Below are positions 1 to 7,326 of a DNA stretch of 40,525 bases, in pieces (positions within the stretch are counted from its first letter, which is position 1; the number at the start of each line of letters is the position of its first letter). The stretch lies in contig JACRAZ010000044.1 in the NCBI GenBank assembly GCA_016213205.1, positions 1-40,525 on the forward strand, read 5' to 3'. The position numbers were made by a program, and so were the translations under genes. A model generated the notes under the pieces. It ran no database searches and was not told the DNA's origin. It was given only the letters and a program-made list of their open reading frames with translations. This DNA comes from Burkholderiales bacterium. Its GTDB lineage: Bacteria; Pseudomonadota; Gammaproteobacteria; Burkholderiales; Burkholderiaceae_C.

Positions 1-436
1 CCGCGCCACCGGCCAGCGCCAGGCGGCGGGCTGCACCGCGGGCGCTGGGCCGCGCGGGCGCGGGCTCTGGCGGCGGCGCCGGCGCGGCGGGGGCCGCGGG
101 CCCGGGCGTGTCCAGCACCGTCACCGGCGCGATGAAGCGGAAGCCTCGCCGCGCCACCGTCTGGATGTAGCGGCTGCCCGGCGGGTCGTCGCCCAGCGCG
201 CGCCGCAGGCTGGAGATGGTCTGGCTCAGGTTGTTGTCTTCCACCACCAGCCCGGGCCACAGCGCGCCGATCAGCGTGTCCTTGTCCAGCAGGGTGTCGG
301 GGTGGTCCACGAACAGCACCAGCGCACTGAACAGCCGCGGTGTCAGGCCCAGCTCGCTGCCGTCGCGGCGCACCACGCGCTGCTGCGAGCGCTGCAGCTC
401 GAATTCACCAAAGGCAAGGCGTTCAGGGGGCGGCAC
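1..436 (-). CDS. Winged-helix (OmpR/CadC-type) transcriptional regulator, N-terminal part only
   Basis: The reverse strand reads a typical trans_reg_C winged helix: an LAFGEFEL opening strand, the segment LGLTPRLFSALVLFVDHP, then ALWPGLVVEDNNLSQTISSL, RRALGDDP and a C-terminal wing SRYIQTVARRGFRFIAPV. After residue ~110 comes an Ala/Pro-rich linker, and the gene leaves the window at base 1, so the output domain is unseen. In this family it is usually a periplasmic sensor, an ATPase or TPR repeats. The start is taken as GTG at 436 because an in-frame TGA lies four codons upstream and no ATG intervenes. The start codons of this gene and of the divergent di-heme cytochrome are only 33 bp apart, so it may regulate that gene. 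The domain assignment is firm; the target is inference. Confidence 0.85.
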   Translation of the reverse strand, partial: MPPPERLAFGEFELQRSQQRVVRRDGSELGLTPRLFSALVLFVDHPDTLLDKDTLIGALWPGLVVEDNNLSQTISSLRRALGDDPPGSRYIQTVARRGFRFIAPVTVLDTPGPAAPAAPAPPPEPAPARPSARGAARRLALAGGA

Positions 437-469
437 GGCGCGGCTTCAGGGATGTTTCAGGAATCGTTC

Positions 470-1990
470 ATGCGGCGGTCAAGACGGCGAGGGGGCTGCG
501 GGCCATTGTGTGGCGTGCCGGCCCGCCGGGCGCTGCTGCCGGCGCTGCCCGGGCTGCTGGCCGCCGCCGTGCTGTGTGCCTGCGGCGGCGACGGCGCCGA
601 GACCGTGGTGCTGGACGAGGACGGCTGCGCGCTGGCCTCGCCGGCCAGCGTGCCCGGCACCCAGCCGCTGCCGCTGGCCAGCCACCAGGTGGGCGCCTTC
701 TGCCGCGGCAAGGCCCGCTTCCACGACCGCCAGCTGCAGGGCCTGGGCGGCAACGGCCGCGCCTGCGCCGATTGCCACAGCCCGGCCGACCACTTCCAGC
801 TGAGCCCGGCCCAGGCCCAGGCGAGGCTGGCGGCGATGGCGGCCACCGGCATCGACGACCCGCTGTTCCGCGCCATCGATGCGGACGACTTCCGCAGCCG
901 GGGCGCGCTGGCGCGCGACTTCAGCAACCTCACGCTCAACGGCCTGGTGCGGGTGAGCCTGCCCTTGCCGCCCAACGTGAAGCTGCTGGACTGCGGCGCC
1001 ACCGTGCCCTGCCCGGCCACGGCACAAGCCACCACCGAGACGCACGCCGACATCTGGCGCGCCGTGCCCTCCATCCTGGACAGCCGCATCACCGGCCCCG
1101 ACGGCCAGGCGCCGGCCTGGCCACGCGGCCCCAACGCCAGTGGCGGCTACCAGCTGGACGGCCGCATCGACACGCTGCAGAACCAGGCCCTGAGCGCACT
1201 GCGCAGCCACGCCGGCATCAGCACCGATCCCCCGCAGCAGTGGCTGGACGACCTGGCCGCCTTCCAGCAGGCCCGGTTCTCCAGCCCGGCCGTGCAGCGG
1301 CTGGCCGATGCCATGGGCGCCGGCACCAGCCCCTTGCCCGACCTCGACCCGGTGCTCGACACGCTGGAAAGCGCGGGCAAGCGCGTGTTCGAGCGCGCCT
1401 GCGGGCAGTGCCACGGCAACGGGGGGGCGCATCCCAGCGGCAGCGCGCCCATCCGCCAGGGCCAGGCCGGCACGCCGACGGCGCTGGTGCGCTACCACGA
1501 CATCCTCACCGCCTGCCCGCGCCCGGTGGACACGGCGAGCCCGCCCCGCTTTGCGTTTGCGCCCTGCAGCGCGGCCCAGATGCGCAACGTGCGCAGCTAC
1601 GAGATCACCAACAGCGGCGTGGCGCCATCGGGCACGCCCTGCGGCGGCGCGGCGCCCCAGCTGGCCTGCGTGACGCGCATCACCACCTCCGACCCCGGGC
1701 GCCTGCTGCTCACCGGCTACCCGGCGGCGGGCGGGCCGGGCGACATCCAGAAGATGGACATTCCCAGCCTGCGGGGCGTGTCGCGCAGCGCGCCCTACTT
1801 CTCCAACAACACCGCCGCCACGCTGGAAGAGATGCTCGAGCACTACCAGCAGTTCTTCAAGCGGGTGCAGGCGCAGAACCCGGCGGCGCCGCTGCTCACC
1901 ACCCAGCCGGGGGTGACGCCGCCGGTCATCGACCGGCCGTTCACCGAGGCCGAAGCCGGGGCGCTGCTGGCCTACCTGCGCCGGCTGTGA
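470..1990 (+). CDS. Di-heme cytochrome c peroxidase/MauG-family lipoprotein
   Basis: This 506-residue predicted periplasmic electron-transfer protein carries two c-type heme sites: CADCH at residues 99-103 and CGQCH at 311-315. Near the C-terminus, the stretch DIPSLRGVSRSAPYF followed by TLEEMLEHY is the hallmark of bacterial di-heme cytochrome c peroxidases and MauG. Members reduce hydrogen peroxide or perform long-range oxidation of partner proteins. The N-terminus has Arg-rich residues, a hydrophobic core and an LCAC lipobox-like site, suggesting a lipid anchor. ATG at 470 is chosen over ATG at 452 because AGGA lies 7 bases upstream. At ~500 residues it is longer than classical CcpA (~330), with extra sequence between the hemes. 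The substrate is not predictable from sequence. It is divergent from the winged-helix regulator. Confidence 0.88.
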   Translation: MRRSRRRGGCGPLCGVPARRALLPALPGLLAAAVLCACGGDGAETVVLDEDGCALASPASVPGTQPLPLASHQVGAFCRGKARFHDRQLQGLGGNGRACADCHSPADHFQLSPAQAQARLAAMAATGIDDPLFRAIDADDFRSRGALARDFSNLTLNGLVRVSLPLPPNVKLLDCGATVPCPATAQATTETHADIWRAVPSILDSRITGPDGQAPAWPRGPNASGGYQLDGRIDTLQNQALSALRSHAGISTDPPQQWLDDLAAFQQARFSSPAVQRLADAMGAGTSPLPDLDPVLDTLESAGKRVFERACGQCHGNGGAHPSGSAPIRQGQAGTPTALVRYHDILTACPRPVDTASPPRFAFAPCSAAQMRNVRSYEITNSGVAPSGTPCGGAAPQLACVTRITTSDPGRLLLTGYPAAGGPGDIQKMDIPSLRGVSRSAPYFSNNTAATLEEMLEHYQQFFKRVQAQNPAAPLLTTQPGVTPPVIDRPFTEAEAGALLAYLRRL

Positions 1991-2009
1991 GCGCGGGGCG
2001 CCGGGCGCA

Positions 2010-2627
2010 TCAGGCCACGCGCAGCTCGGCCCGCGCCTGGCGCAGCACCGCCCATGCGCCGCTGAGCGCCAGCCCGCCCATCACCACTGCCACGGCCAGG
2101 TCCGGCCAGGCCGTGCCGGTGCCCAACACGCCCAGCGCGGCCAGCATCACGGCCAGGTTGCCCACGGCGTCGTTGCGCGAGCAGATCCACACCGAGCGCA
2201 TGTTCGCGTCGCCAGTGCGAAAGCGGTACAGCAGCGCCGCCACCCCGGCGTTCACCGCCAACGCGGCCAGGCCCACCACGCCCATGGTGGCCGGCTCGGG
2301 CACCACGCCGGTGTTCAGCGTCCAGCCGGCCTTGGCCAGCACGAAGGCGCCGAACACGCCCATGCACAGCGCCTTGAACAGGGCCGCCCGGGCGCGCGCG
2401 GCCGCGCCCATGCCCAGCACCGCCAGGCTGATGGCGTAGTTGCCGGCATCACCGAAGAAATCGATCGAATCGGCCAGCAGCGACACCGAGCCCGAGGTCC
2501 AGGAGGCCACCAGCTCCACCCCGAACATCAGCGCATTGAGCACCAGTGCCACCCACAGCACGCGGCGCCAGCGCGGATCGGCCGGTGGGGGGGCGCAGGC
2601 GGCATCGTGGCAGCAGTGAGCAGACAT
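2010..2627 (-). CDS. Short cation-efflux (CDF-like) transporter, CadR/PbrR-controlled
   Basis: This 205-residue inner-membrane protein has about five to six predicted helices. LLADSIDFFGDAGNY resembles the metal-binding helix of cation diffusion facilitators, and a second acidic/polar site occurs at SRNDAVGN. Typical CDF proteins are ~300 residues with a cytosolic C-terminal domain; this one lacks that domain, as do the compact cation transporters often found beside MerR-type metal sensors. The N-terminus MSAHCCHDAAC is Cys/His rich and may bind metal. ATG at 2627 is preferred over an upstream alternative (2657), which would place coding sequence across the MerR operator. Its promoter has the long spacer and dyad of a MerR-activated gene, so induction by Cd, Pb, Zn or similar cations is likely. 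The exact metal is inference. Confidence 0.85.
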   Translation of the reverse strand: MSAHCCHDAACAPPPADPRWRRVLWVALVLNALMFGVELVASWTSGSVSLLADSIDFFGDAGNYAISLAVLGMGAAARARAALFKALCMGVFGAFVLAKAGWTLNTGVVPEPATMGVVGLAALAVNAGVAALLYRFRTGDANMRSVWICSRNDAVGNLAVMLAALGVLGTGTAWPDLAVAVVMGGLALSGAWAVLRQARAELRVA

Positions 2628-2655
2628 CGTGTGGGTTCTCCAGGGCTGTGCCAGC

Positions 2656-2686
2656 ATTGGAAACCCTGTAGCCGCTATAGAGTCAA
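2656..2686 (-). promoter_or_regulatory. MerR-type (CadR/PbrR) operator-promoter
   Basis: An imperfect dyad ACCCTGTAG (2663-2671), CCG, CTATAGAGT (2675-2683) sits between a reverse-strand -35 TTGACT (2681-2686) and a -10-like TCCAAT (2656-2661). The spacer is 19 bp. An over-long spacer bridged by an ACYCTRTAG-N3-CTAYAGRGT dyad is the established signature of promoters activated by CadR/PbrR/ZntR-type MerR regulators through DNA distortion. It reads toward the cation transporter and lies just upstream of the regulator gene, so autorepression is also expected. Confidence 0.85.
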
Positions 2687-2701
2687 GCGCTCACCCACCC
2701 C

Positions 2702-3136
2702 ATGAAGATCGGCGAACTGGCCTCTCGCGCCGGCTGCGATGTGCAGACCGTGCGCTACTACGAACGCGAAGGGCTGCTCGAAGCCCCGGCGCGCGAGCCC
2801 TCGGGCTACCGCCGCTACCAGGAGCGCCACCTCACGCAGCTGAACTTCGTGCGGCACCTGCGCTCGCTGGACATCCCGCTGCACGAGGTGCGCCAGCTGC
2901 TGGCCTTTGCGGCCGAGCCGGCCCAGTCCTGCGCACAGGTGAACCACCTGCTCGATGGGCACATCGCGCTCGTCAAGCAGCGGCTGCTGTCGCTGCGCGC
3001 GCTGGAGCAGCAGCTCGTGGCGTTGCGCCGCAGCTGCGATGGCGACAGCAGCCACCCCTGCGCCATCCTCGAGGCCTTTGCCGCTGCGGCGCGCGAGCAG
3101 GCCTGCGCCTGCCACCCGGCGCCGCGGGCGGGCTAG
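2702..3136 (+). CDS. cadR: MerR-family Cd(II)/Pb(II)-responsive regulator
   Basis: This 144-residue MerR protein begins MKIGELASRAGCDVQTVRYY, the winged-helix DNA-binding motif, followed by a long dimerisation helix (about 76-110) and a C-terminal metal loop. Cysteines at 77, 112 and 120 match the three-cysteine site of CadR/PbrR proteins (known as C77, C112, C119), with the loop reading SCDGDSSHPC. The tail ACACHPAPRAG adds Cys and His that could form a second site. It is divergent from the cation transporter across a textbook operator. In the family, metal binding converts the bound repressor into an activator by untwisting a 19-20 bp spacer. Assignment to the CadR/PbrR group is firm; choosing Cd over Pb is not possible from sequence. 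Confidence 0.93.
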   Translation: MKIGELASRAGCDVQTVRYYEREGLLEAPAREPSGYRRYQERHLTQLNFVRHLRSLDIPLHEVRQLLAFAAEPAQSCAQVNHLLDGHIALVKQRLLSLRALEQQLVALRRSCDGDSSHPCAILEAFAAAAREQACACHPAPRAG

Positions 3137-3146
3137 CAGGGCCGCC

Positions 3147-4067
3147 TCACGCGGGCTCGCCGCGCCAGGCGGCGGCCGAGCCACCGGCGTGCTGCACCAG
3201 CGCGTCGATCAGCACACGCAGCTTTGCCGCCAGCGGGCGGGCCGGGGGAAACACCGCGTACAGCCGGTGCGCGGCCAGGCGGTACTGCGGCAGCACCACC
3301 TGCAGCGCGCCAGCTTGCACGGCCGGCGTGGCCACGAACGGCGGCAGCGGCGCGATGCCGTGGCCATCGATCGCCAGATCGCGCAGCGCCTCGAAGCTGT
3401 TGATGCGCAGCCGGCGCTCGCCGCCCGGCACCCGCAGGCCCTGCGGGGTGTCGAAGCGCCAGGCGCCGATGCCCATCACCAGCTCCGCATGGTCCAGCAG
3501 CACATGCCCGGCCAGCGCCTCGATGCTGTCCGGCCGGCCGTGCGCGGCCAGGTAGGCCGGGCTGGCCACGGCCAGGCCGGCAATGTCGGCCAGTGGGCGG
3601 GCCATCAGCGTGGAATCAGCCAGCGGGCCGGTGCGCACCGCGAGGTCGATGCCCTCGCGCAGCAGGTCGAGCCGGCGTTCCTCGAGCAGCACCTCGAAGC
3701 CCAGGCGCGGGTGCTCGGCCATCAGGCGCGAGACCACCGGCACCACCAGCGCGCTGGCCAGGGCCGCCGGCGCGGTGATGCGCAGGCTGCCCGACACCTC
3801 GCCGCCCCGGCCGGCGGCCTGCTCGCAGGCCTCGTGCAGGCTTTTCAGCGCGGCCTGGGCCCGCGCGAAGAACTCGCGCCCCGGCTCGGTGAGCGCCATG
3901 CCGCGCGTGGTGCGGTTGAGCAGCCGCGTGCCCAGCGCCGATTCAAGCTGCGCCACGCGCCGGCTGGCCATGGACTTGGCAATGCCCAGCGTTCTGGCGG
4001 CGGCGGTGAAGCCCCCGCGTTCAACCACCTCGACAAACGTGGCCATGGCCTGGAAATCAGGGGTCAT
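3147..4067 (-). CDS. LysR-family transcriptional regulator
   Basis: This 306-residue regulator has an N-terminal helix-turn-helix (MATFVEVVERGGFTAAARTL, then GIAKSMASRRVAQLESALG, LLNRTTRG, LTEPG) and a two-lobed effector domain starting near residue 90 at SGSLRITAP. LLREGIDLAVRTG is typical of the AaeR/DmlR-like LysR subgroup common in Burkholderiales. ATG at 4067 is used; a second ATG at 4046 is possible. The frame stays open far upstream, but that stretch is antisense to the GST gene and is not considered coding. It is divergent from the GST gene with a 108-bp gap holding repeated TTGTGC half-sites, so it probably regulates itself and that gene. The inducer is unknown. Confidence 0.92.
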   Translation of the reverse strand: MTPDFQAMATFVEVVERGGFTAAARTLGIAKSMASRRVAQLESALGTRLLNRTTRGMALTEPGREFFARAQAALKSLHEACEQAAGRGGEVSGSLRITAPAALASALVVPVVSRLMAEHPRLGFEVLLEERRLDLLREGIDLAVRTGPLADSTLMARPLADIAGLAVASPAYLAAHGRPDSIEALAGHVLLDHAELVMGIGAWRFDTPQGLRVPGGERRLRINSFEALRDLAIDGHGIAPLPPFVATPAVQAGALQVVLPQYRLAAHRLYAVFPPARPLAAKLRVLIDALVQHAGGSAAAWRGEPA

Positions 4068-4089
4068 CGTTCGATCAGAAGCAACTCTG

Positions 4090-4128
4090 TTGTGCGGTGC
4101 TGATGGATTGTGCGCCTGCACTGCACAA
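4090..4128. promoter_or_regulatory. Possible LysR operator: three TTGTGC half-sites
   Basis: The LysR/GST intergenic region contains TTGTGC at 4090-4095 and 4108-4113 and its complement GCACAA at 4123-4128. The last two form an inverted pair separated by 9 bp, and the first two are spaced by 18 bp. Repeated inverted half-sites in a divergent LysR promoter are typical of recognition and activation sites. The link to this regulator is positional only. Confidence 0.4.
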
Positions 4129-4175
4129 CCAACAATCCGGCCAGACCCACTCACCGCCATCACCGGAGGTTGACC

Positions 4176-4982
4176 ATGACCCACCCGCAGGCCCCCGTGT
4201 TCACCCGAGGCGGCGGCCCTGCGCGCCACCCCCCGGCGCCCGCCCGGGCCGAGAATGCGCCGATGCACGCCGCAGGGCCCCCCGCGATCACGCTCTACGA
4301 CTGGGCACCCTCGCCCTTCTGCATCAAGGTGCGGGCGATCCTGGACTACAAACGGCTCGCGTACCGGCGGGTATCGGTGCTGGGCCGCCCGATCTTGGAG
4401 GTGCGGCGGCGTGGCGGCGTCGGCAAGCTGCCGGCGCTGGAGATCGAAGGCCGCTTCGTCACCGATTCCACCGACATCGCGCTGGCCCTGGATGCACGCG
4501 CGCCGTTGCCCCCGCTGCTGCCCACCAGCCCGCGCGAGCGCGCGCTGTGCCTGGCACTGGAAGACTGGTGCGACGAGGCGCTGTACTTCACCGGCCTGCA
4601 CTACCAGTGGATCGACCCCGAAGGCGCGGCGCTGTTGCCGCGGGCCTTCGGTCGCAGCCTGTTCGGCCAGGTGGCGCTGGCCTTCTACCGGCGCCTGATC
4701 CGCCAGCAGTTGCGCGGCCAGGGCACCGGGCGCAAGCCCGCGGCGCAGATTGCCGGCGACCTGGCGCGCCAGGCCGATGCGATTGAAGGCCTGCTGCGCG
4801 ACGGCCCCTTCCTGATGGGCACGCAGCCGTGGTTGTGTGACTTTGCGCTGCTGGGCCAGATGCGGTACTGGACCCACCCACCGGCCACCGCCCGCGTGCT
4901 GCAGGCCCGGCCGGCCATCGGCGCCTGGCTCGAGCGCATGAAGGCGCTGCGCACCGAGCCACCGCAGGCCCGGGCGGCTTGA
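4176..4982 (+). CDS. Glutathione S-transferase family protein
   Basis: This 268-residue cytosolic protein has a thioredoxin-fold N-terminal domain (ITLYDWAPSPFCIKVRAIL, the cis-Pro-containing VGKLPALEIEGRFVTDST) and an all-helical C-terminal domain (~residues 115-260). The helical domain includes DGPFLMGTQPWLCDFALL, matching the conserved GST N-capping/Asp helix. The Ser-Pro-Phe-Cys segment near residue 48 could supply a Ser or Cys catalytic residue as in beta/omega-type GSTs. ATG at 4176 is chosen because GGAGGT lies 5 bases upstream. The first ~40 residues, rich in Pro and Arg, precede the fold and are unusual, so an internal ATG (4263, MHAAGPP) is a real alternative. It is divergent from a LysR gene. 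The substrate cannot be read from sequence. Confidence 0.87.
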   Translation: MTHPQAPVFTRGGGPARHPPAPARAENAPMHAAGPPAITLYDWAPSPFCIKVRAILDYKRLAYRRVSVLGRPILEVRRRGGVGKLPALEIEGRFVTDSTDIALALDARAPLPPLLPTSPRERALCLALEDWCDEALYFTGLHYQWIDPEGAALLPRAFGRSLFGQVALAFYRRLIRQQLRGQGTGRKPAAQIAGDLARQADAIEGLLRDGPFLMGTQPWLCDFALLGQMRYWTHPPATARVLQARPAIGAWLERMKALRTEPPQARAA

Positions 4983-4994
4983 CGCGTGTGCCGC

Positions 4995-5014
4995 AAGGCC
5001 TGGGTCGGGGCCTT
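4995..5014 (+). terminator. Terminator-like hairpin after the GST gene
   Basis: AAGGCC (4995-5000) pairs with GGCCTT (5009-5014) across an 8-base loop, 12 bases after the GST stop codon. A GC palindrome (GGGGCCGGCCCC) follows. There is no T-tract, as is common in very GC-rich genomes, so intrinsic termination is only plausible. Confidence 0.35.
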
Positions 5015-5221
5015 CGTCGGGGCCGGCCCCGCGGTCGCCTGTGCAGGCGTTGCGCTGGCGCAAGGCCGGCGGCGGCGCGCAGGCCAATGATGATGCGTCA
5101 ACCGCTCTGAATCAGCGTTAGCAACCCGGGGCGCGGGTGCGCTTGCACAGCGGTGCAGTCATCCAACCCCCCGGGGCAGCCTTGAACGGGCGGCGAACAT
5201 CCAACCACCCAGGGGATCGTC

Positions 5222-6217
5222 ATGCCCGACACGAAACGTTCTCAGGATTTGCTGCCCACGCTGGACATGCTGCGCGAGCGCCTGGACCTGGCCACCCACG
5301 GCCAATCGTTCCCGAGCCTGGTGAAGCAGGCACAACTTCAACGCCGGGTGCTGGCGCTGCGGTCCCAGGGCATGCCGGCCAACCAGGAGGAAAGCCAGTT
5401 GAAGGCCCTGCGGGCCGAGTGCGCGCACCGCAGCGACACGGCCCGCGCCGCACTGGCGCAAGCCGACCTGACGGGCCCGGTCATGCTGAGGCGCGGCAGC
5501 GCAAGGCAGCTTGCCAGGAAGGGCGGCAGCCGGCCGGCCACCGCGGGCCCGGCCGTGGCGGCGCCGGGCTCGGTGGCCTGGCCTGCGGGGCCGGTGCTGC
5601 CCGGTGCCTCCAGCGCGGGCTCGATGTTCCACTGCCCCGAGCCCGAGCGCTTCTGGTGGCTGGGCTTCGACGGCGCCTATGCCAGCCAGAACATCCCCGA
5701 CGCCGCCGCGCACATCAGCACCGACGGCTGCATCGGCTGGCGCGACCTGCCGCGCATCGACAACAACGACACCGAACAGGAATGGGTCTCGGTGCTGTCG
5801 CTGTGCTGGAGCGGCACCGTGCCCCGGGCGGGCAACTTCGCGTTCTTCGGGCCAGACAGCAGCTATGTCGAGCTGAAGTGGAAGTCTGCGGGCTCCGGGC
5901 TCTGGGGGGCCGATGCCATCATCACGGCCGATGTCTATAGCTGGGTCACCGTGGGCAGCCAGACGTTGGCGGGGTACTCGGCGCAACTGGTCAACGAGAC
6001 CAAGAACACCTTCGGGTCCGCCAGCGAGACGGTGTGCCAGTGGGTGCCCACCGGCTACAGCGGCATGTTTCGCGCCCAGGAAGGCGACTGGGTGTCCGTG
6101 GTCGTGCAACTGCAGGTCAACACCTGGTCGGACGATGGCCGCGCCTGGGTGGAGGTGAACGACTTCTGGGTGCCCCAGGCCTGGGACGCGCACCACATGT
6201 TCTCGTTTGCCGATTGA
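5222..6217 (+). CDS. Hypothetical protein: helical N-terminus plus beta-rich aromatic C-terminal domain
   Basis: I do not recognise this 331-residue protein. Residues 1-90 are charged and predicted helical, possibly a short coiled coil. Residues ~90-140 form an Ala/Pro/Gly linker. Residues ~140-331 are rich in Trp, Tyr, Ser and alternating hydrophobics (FWWLGFDGAYASQNIP, FAFFGPDSSYVELKWKS, GDWVSVVVQLQVNTWSDD), suggesting a beta-sandwich or lectin-like fold. No signal peptide or TM segment is seen, so export would need a non-classical route. AGGGG about 6-10 bases upstream supports ATG at 5222. GC-rich third positions argue for a genuine gene. It stands alone, after 240 bp without a gene, and faces a convergent LysR gene. 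Confidence 0.7.
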   Translation: MPDTKRSQDLLPTLDMLRERLDLATHGQSFPSLVKQAQLQRRVLALRSQGMPANQEESQLKALRAECAHRSDTARAALAQADLTGPVMLRRGSARQLARKGGSRPATAGPAVAAPGSVAWPAGPVLPGASSAGSMFHCPEPERFWWLGFDGAYASQNIPDAAAHISTDGCIGWRDLPRIDNNDTEQEWVSVLSLCWSGTVPRAGNFAFFGPDSSYVELKWKSAGSGLWGADAIITADVYSWVTVGSQTLAGYSAQLVNETKNTFGSASETVCQWVPTGYSGMFRAQEGDWVSVVVQLQVNTWSDDGRAWVEVNDFWVPQAWDAHHMFSFAD

Positions 6218-6239
6218 ACGGCGGCCGGCCTCAGGCCGA

Positions 6240-6288
6240 ACCGGGCCGCTCCCGGTCGGGCTGATCCCCCACGGGGGGGGGCCAGCCC
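6240..6288. terminator. Clustered hairpins between convergent genes
   Basis: Two strong stems lie between convergent genes. ACCGGG (6240-6245) pairs with CCCGGT (6251-6256). GGGCTG (6258-6263) with CAGCCC (6283-6288) encloses a C5/G-run stem (6266-6270 with 6273-6281). A smaller hairpin, CGGCC-TCA-GGCCG, precedes at 6226-6238. This fits a bidirectional terminator. C-run/G-run hairpins of this kind also occur as dispersed repeats in betaproteobacteria, which I cannot test within one window. Confidence 0.5.
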
Positions 6289-6309
6289 GCAGGGCTGCAG
6301 GGGGCCCAC

Positions 6310-7251
6310 TCAGGCCGGCCGGGCGCGCACGTGCAGGCGCTGGCGCAGATCGGCCAGCAGCGTGCGCGCCGGCAGCGAAAGCGCCCGGTCCTGCCGCCAC
6401 ACCAGGTACCACTGCCGGCGCAGCGGAAAGCCCGCCACCGGCAGGATGGCCAGGCCTTCGGATGCCGGCTCGGCCGCCAGCGCATGGCGGGACAGCACCG
6501 CCAGGCCCAGGCCGGCACGCACGGCGTGCTTGATGGCCTCGTTGCTGCCCAGCGCCATGCGCGGGGGCCAGTGGATGCCCTGCTCGGCAAAGGCCTCCTC
6601 GGCAGCGGCGCGCGTGCCCGAGCCGGCCTCGCGCGCCAGCAGGGGCTGCGCGGCCAGATCGGCCAGCTTCAGGCGCCGGCGCGCGGCCAGCGGGTGCCCG
6701 TTCGGGGCGATCAGCACCAGCGGGTTCTCCAGGAAGGGCCAGCGCGCCAGCGGCAGGTGGGCCGGCGGGCGCATCATCGCGGCCAGCTCGTCTTCGCCGC
6801 GCTCGAGGCGGGCCACCACCGCGGCGCGGTTCTCCACCGCCAGCTCGATCTGGATGCCCGGGTACTGCCGCGCAAAGGGACCCAGCAGGTCGGGCAGAAA
6901 GTACTCGGTGGTGGTGACCGCGGCAATGCGCAGGCGGCCGCGCTTCAGGCCCTGCAGGGCGGCGGCATCGTCCTCGAACTGCTGCCAGCACGCGCCCATG
7001 GCGCGCACCGCCTCGGCCAGGCGCTGGCCCACGGCCGTGGGCGCCAGGCCCCGGCCGCGCAGCTCGAACAGCACCAGCCCCAGCGCGGCCGAAAGCTCCT
7101 TCAACTGGGTGGAGACGGTGGGCTGCGCCAGGTGCAGCGCGCGGGCGGCGCGGCCCACGCCGCCCAGGCGCACCACGGCCTCGAAGCTGCGCAGCTGCAC
7201 CAGGCTGGCGCGCGGGGCGCGATCGAGGCCGGGCGGGGTGGCTGGGGGCAT
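6310..7251 (-). CDS. LysR-family regulator, CbbR-like, divergent from sbtA
   Basis: This 313-residue LysR protein has the helix-turn-helix LRSFEAVVRLGGVGRAARAL followed by LAQPTVSTQLKELSAALG, very like CbbR/CysB-type regulators (the AQPTVSxQ signature). The effector domain begins near residue 105 (GRLRIAAVTTTEYFLPDLL). ATG at 7251 is preferred over ATG at 7281, since GGGAAAG precedes it at a weak but plausible distance. The divergent neighbour is an SbtA-type bicarbonate transporter, which fits CbbR-type regulators that sense carbon status. No RuBisCO gene is in view, so the CbbR label is by resemblance. The effector is unknown. Confidence 0.9.
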   Translation of the reverse strand: MPPATPPGLDRAPRASLVQLRSFEAVVRLGGVGRAARALHLAQPTVSTQLKELSAALGLVLFELRGRGLAPTAVGQRLAEAVRAMGACWQQFEDDAAALQGLKRGRLRIAAVTTTEYFLPDLLGPFARQYPGIQIELAVENRAAVVARLERGEDELAAMMRPPAHLPLARWPFLENPLVLIAPNGHPLAARRRLKLADLAAQPLLAREAGSGTRAAAEEAFAEQGIHWPPRMALGSNEAIKHAVRAGLGLAVLSRHALAAEPASEGLAILPVAGFPLRRQWYLVWRQDRALSLPARTLLADLRQRLHVRARPA

Positions 7252-7326
7252 TGGCTTTCCCGATGAATTCGATCTGAACATATCAATTGTGCCGGCAAGC
7301 GCAAGGCCGGAGCATCGGCAGCCATC

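Noticed and set aside
340..2439. Forward 699-codon frame overlapping the di-heme cytochrome
   Set aside because: Frame-shifted shadow of the cytochrome gene, rich in Arg, Pro and Ala. It lacks the CxxCH motifs found in the true frame.
5222..6217. Hypothetical protein as a phage tail or pore-forming toxin
   Set aside because: The aromatic beta-rich domain is suggestive, but no phage genes, signal peptide or recognised motif supports it.
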